A stretch of 64,000 nt of DNA from the NCBI RefSeq assembly GCF_905220365.1, contig NC_061153.1, forward strand, positions 12,736,114 to 12,800,113, written 5' to 3'. This DNA comes from Vanessa cardui (taxonomy: Eukaryota > Arthropoda > Insecta > Lepidoptera > Nymphalidae). A model generated the notes under the pieces. It was not told the DNA's origin. It ran no database searches and was given only the letters and a program-made list of their open reading frames with translations. The position numbers and the translations under genes were made by a program. This document shows positions 62,867 to 64,000 of this stretch, in pieces; position 1 is the stretch's first letter, and every line of letters begins with the position of its first letter.

Positions 62867-64000
62867 TCAATCTTTACTGCTTCTCAATCTTTGCAATTCT
62901 GCCAAGGCCAATTTATCATGAGGATTATTAAACAGCTTCCTTTGGTCGAGCTCGCAAATAGCGACACCACTTAAACTTTTTACTCGGCTTAAAGAAACGA
63001 ACGCTTGACCTTTTGCAAAAAAATTTTTTCCCAAATATACTACAGCCTTTTCAACGGTGGTTCCTTGCAACTTATGTACAGTAACAGCCCAACTTAAAAT
63101 AATTGGAAACATTGTTCTTTCAATATTACCATACCCAATAAGACCTTGAAAAATTATGCTGTGTGGTTGTATAGGAATCAAGCCATTTTGGTCTTTGGAA
63201 CTTTTGCCAATGGACTCGTCATCGAATTTAATAAATATTGTTTTCGGAAGTTCACCTTCTTCGAGTTGGTCCCGGTGAAGTCCATGCCATTCAATTTTTT
63301 TTGATAACCCCCATGCTGCCATTAACTAACCCTTCAGACACCTTTAAATTTACTCTCAACATCACTCTAGCTCCGATTGCAATTTTAATTGAACTGAGCA
63401 ACCCTCCTGTGCAGTTTGGATCTTGAGGTATTGAAACGTGGTTAGGTTTTTGGCCATAGGTGGCAGGTTCTTTAGACTCGTCATGAGCATTGACTGTATA
63501 AATTTTTACTGAGTCGGCCATTAACTCTACCATTTTGTCATTATAATTATTTACCAATTTAATGGTAGGAAAAATCTGTACAGCATTTCCATCAGCAAAA
63601 TCTCCAGTCAGTGGTACTCTACTTCTCTCAAGTAAAATTTCGTACTGCTCCATACTCAACTCTCCCACCCGAAGATTATTCAATATATCAATAAATTAGC
63701 TATCATTTTGTTGTCTCACATTAGTTTGAAGCTCACAAAGTCCAAAATAATGCCATAGATGGGGCTCTCCTTGGAATACAAGAGGTTGTTTAAAGCACCA
63801 GCTACCCTTTACAGGTGACAATTGCATTATATCTCCAAAAACTAAGATGTTTACTCCACCAAAAATATCTGGACAATTTTTGAATTCTTGTAAACGGAGA
63901 TGTATAGAACGTAAAACTTCGTATGATACCATTGATATTTCATCAATTACAAGCCAACGGATATAACGCCATTTTCTTCGCATGTCTTCCAGACGTTGTC
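62867..64000 (-). pseudogene. PIF1-like helicase C-terminal half, broken
   Basis: The minus frame enters at 64000 and reads RWLVIDEISMVSYEVLRSIH, which carries the Walker B DE. VFGDIMQLSPVKGSW (motif III) and LCELQTNVRQQNDS follow. One stop at 63693-63695 interrupts, and the frame continues in phase (FIDILNNLRVGELS) through IGARVMLRVNLKVSEGLVNG. A frameshift near 63305 leads to ILSWAVTVHKLQGTTVEKAV and FVSLSRVKSLSG (motifs V and VI), with the stop at 62867. Such PIF1 helicases occur as the Helitron C-terminal domain in insects. Walker A lies outside the window. No Rep domain is visible here. Confidence 0.85.

Overview
This 64 kb window looks like insect nuclear DNA, most probably from a moth or butterfly. 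It is AT-rich. It holds LINE, RTE, Penelope, SINE, Helitron, Gypsy, errantivirus and BEL/Pao families of the kinds seen in Lepidoptera. I recognise no host gene. Almost every long reading frame is a piece of a transposable element, and almost all are broken by stops, frameshifts or internal deletions. Species and exact repeat-family names were not searched; clade names are judgements from protein motifs.

Layout. 1-5380: three LINE pieces on the plus strand, including one nearly complete element with a PHD-finger ORF1. 5780-8475: minus-strand LINE of the family called A here. 8478-8925: Penelope tail. 8930-9760: rearranged satellite. 9765-10691: LINE of family B (SGNH-hydrolase-like ORF1), cut by the 5' LTR of a Gypsy (CsRn1-like) element whose gag is split by a family A LINE (11322-13681). 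14856-15149: unexplained. 15150-20740: 5'-truncated errantivirus with pol, env and 3' LTR. 20880-23500: RTE (minus). 23560-24890: another LINE. 25072-26920: family A LINE. 27440-32255: family B LINE with a same-family copy nested inside its endonuclease. 32256-40656: a BEL/Pao element (minus) interrupted by two SINEs and by a head-to-head Penelope pair. 40661-41605: foldback DNA element with about 280-bp inverted arms. 42855-50217: long family A LINE (minus) split by a 2.5-kb Helitron. 50218-54160: three LINE remnants. 54161-61788: a 160-bp satellite array, interrupted by a 4.8-kb family A LINE. 61789-62866: dispersed and simple repeats. 62867-64000: PIF1-type helicase remnant running off the edge.

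How it fits together. The region is a stack of nested insertions whose order can be read by excising the inner elements. Removing the LINE at 11322-13681 rejoins a Gypsy gag in frame. Removing 28583-29638 rejoins a LINE endonuclease. Removing the Penelope pair rejoins the BEL reverse transcriptase. Removing the LINE at 55795-60605 restores the 160-bp satellite phase.

Most interesting signals. A 3' UTR stem-loop in five family A copies changes its stem sequence while keeping its pairing. Several reconstructed insertions show almost no target duplication. The Helitron has its coding domains in permuted order. Short perfect inverted duplications recur inside decayed coding sequence.
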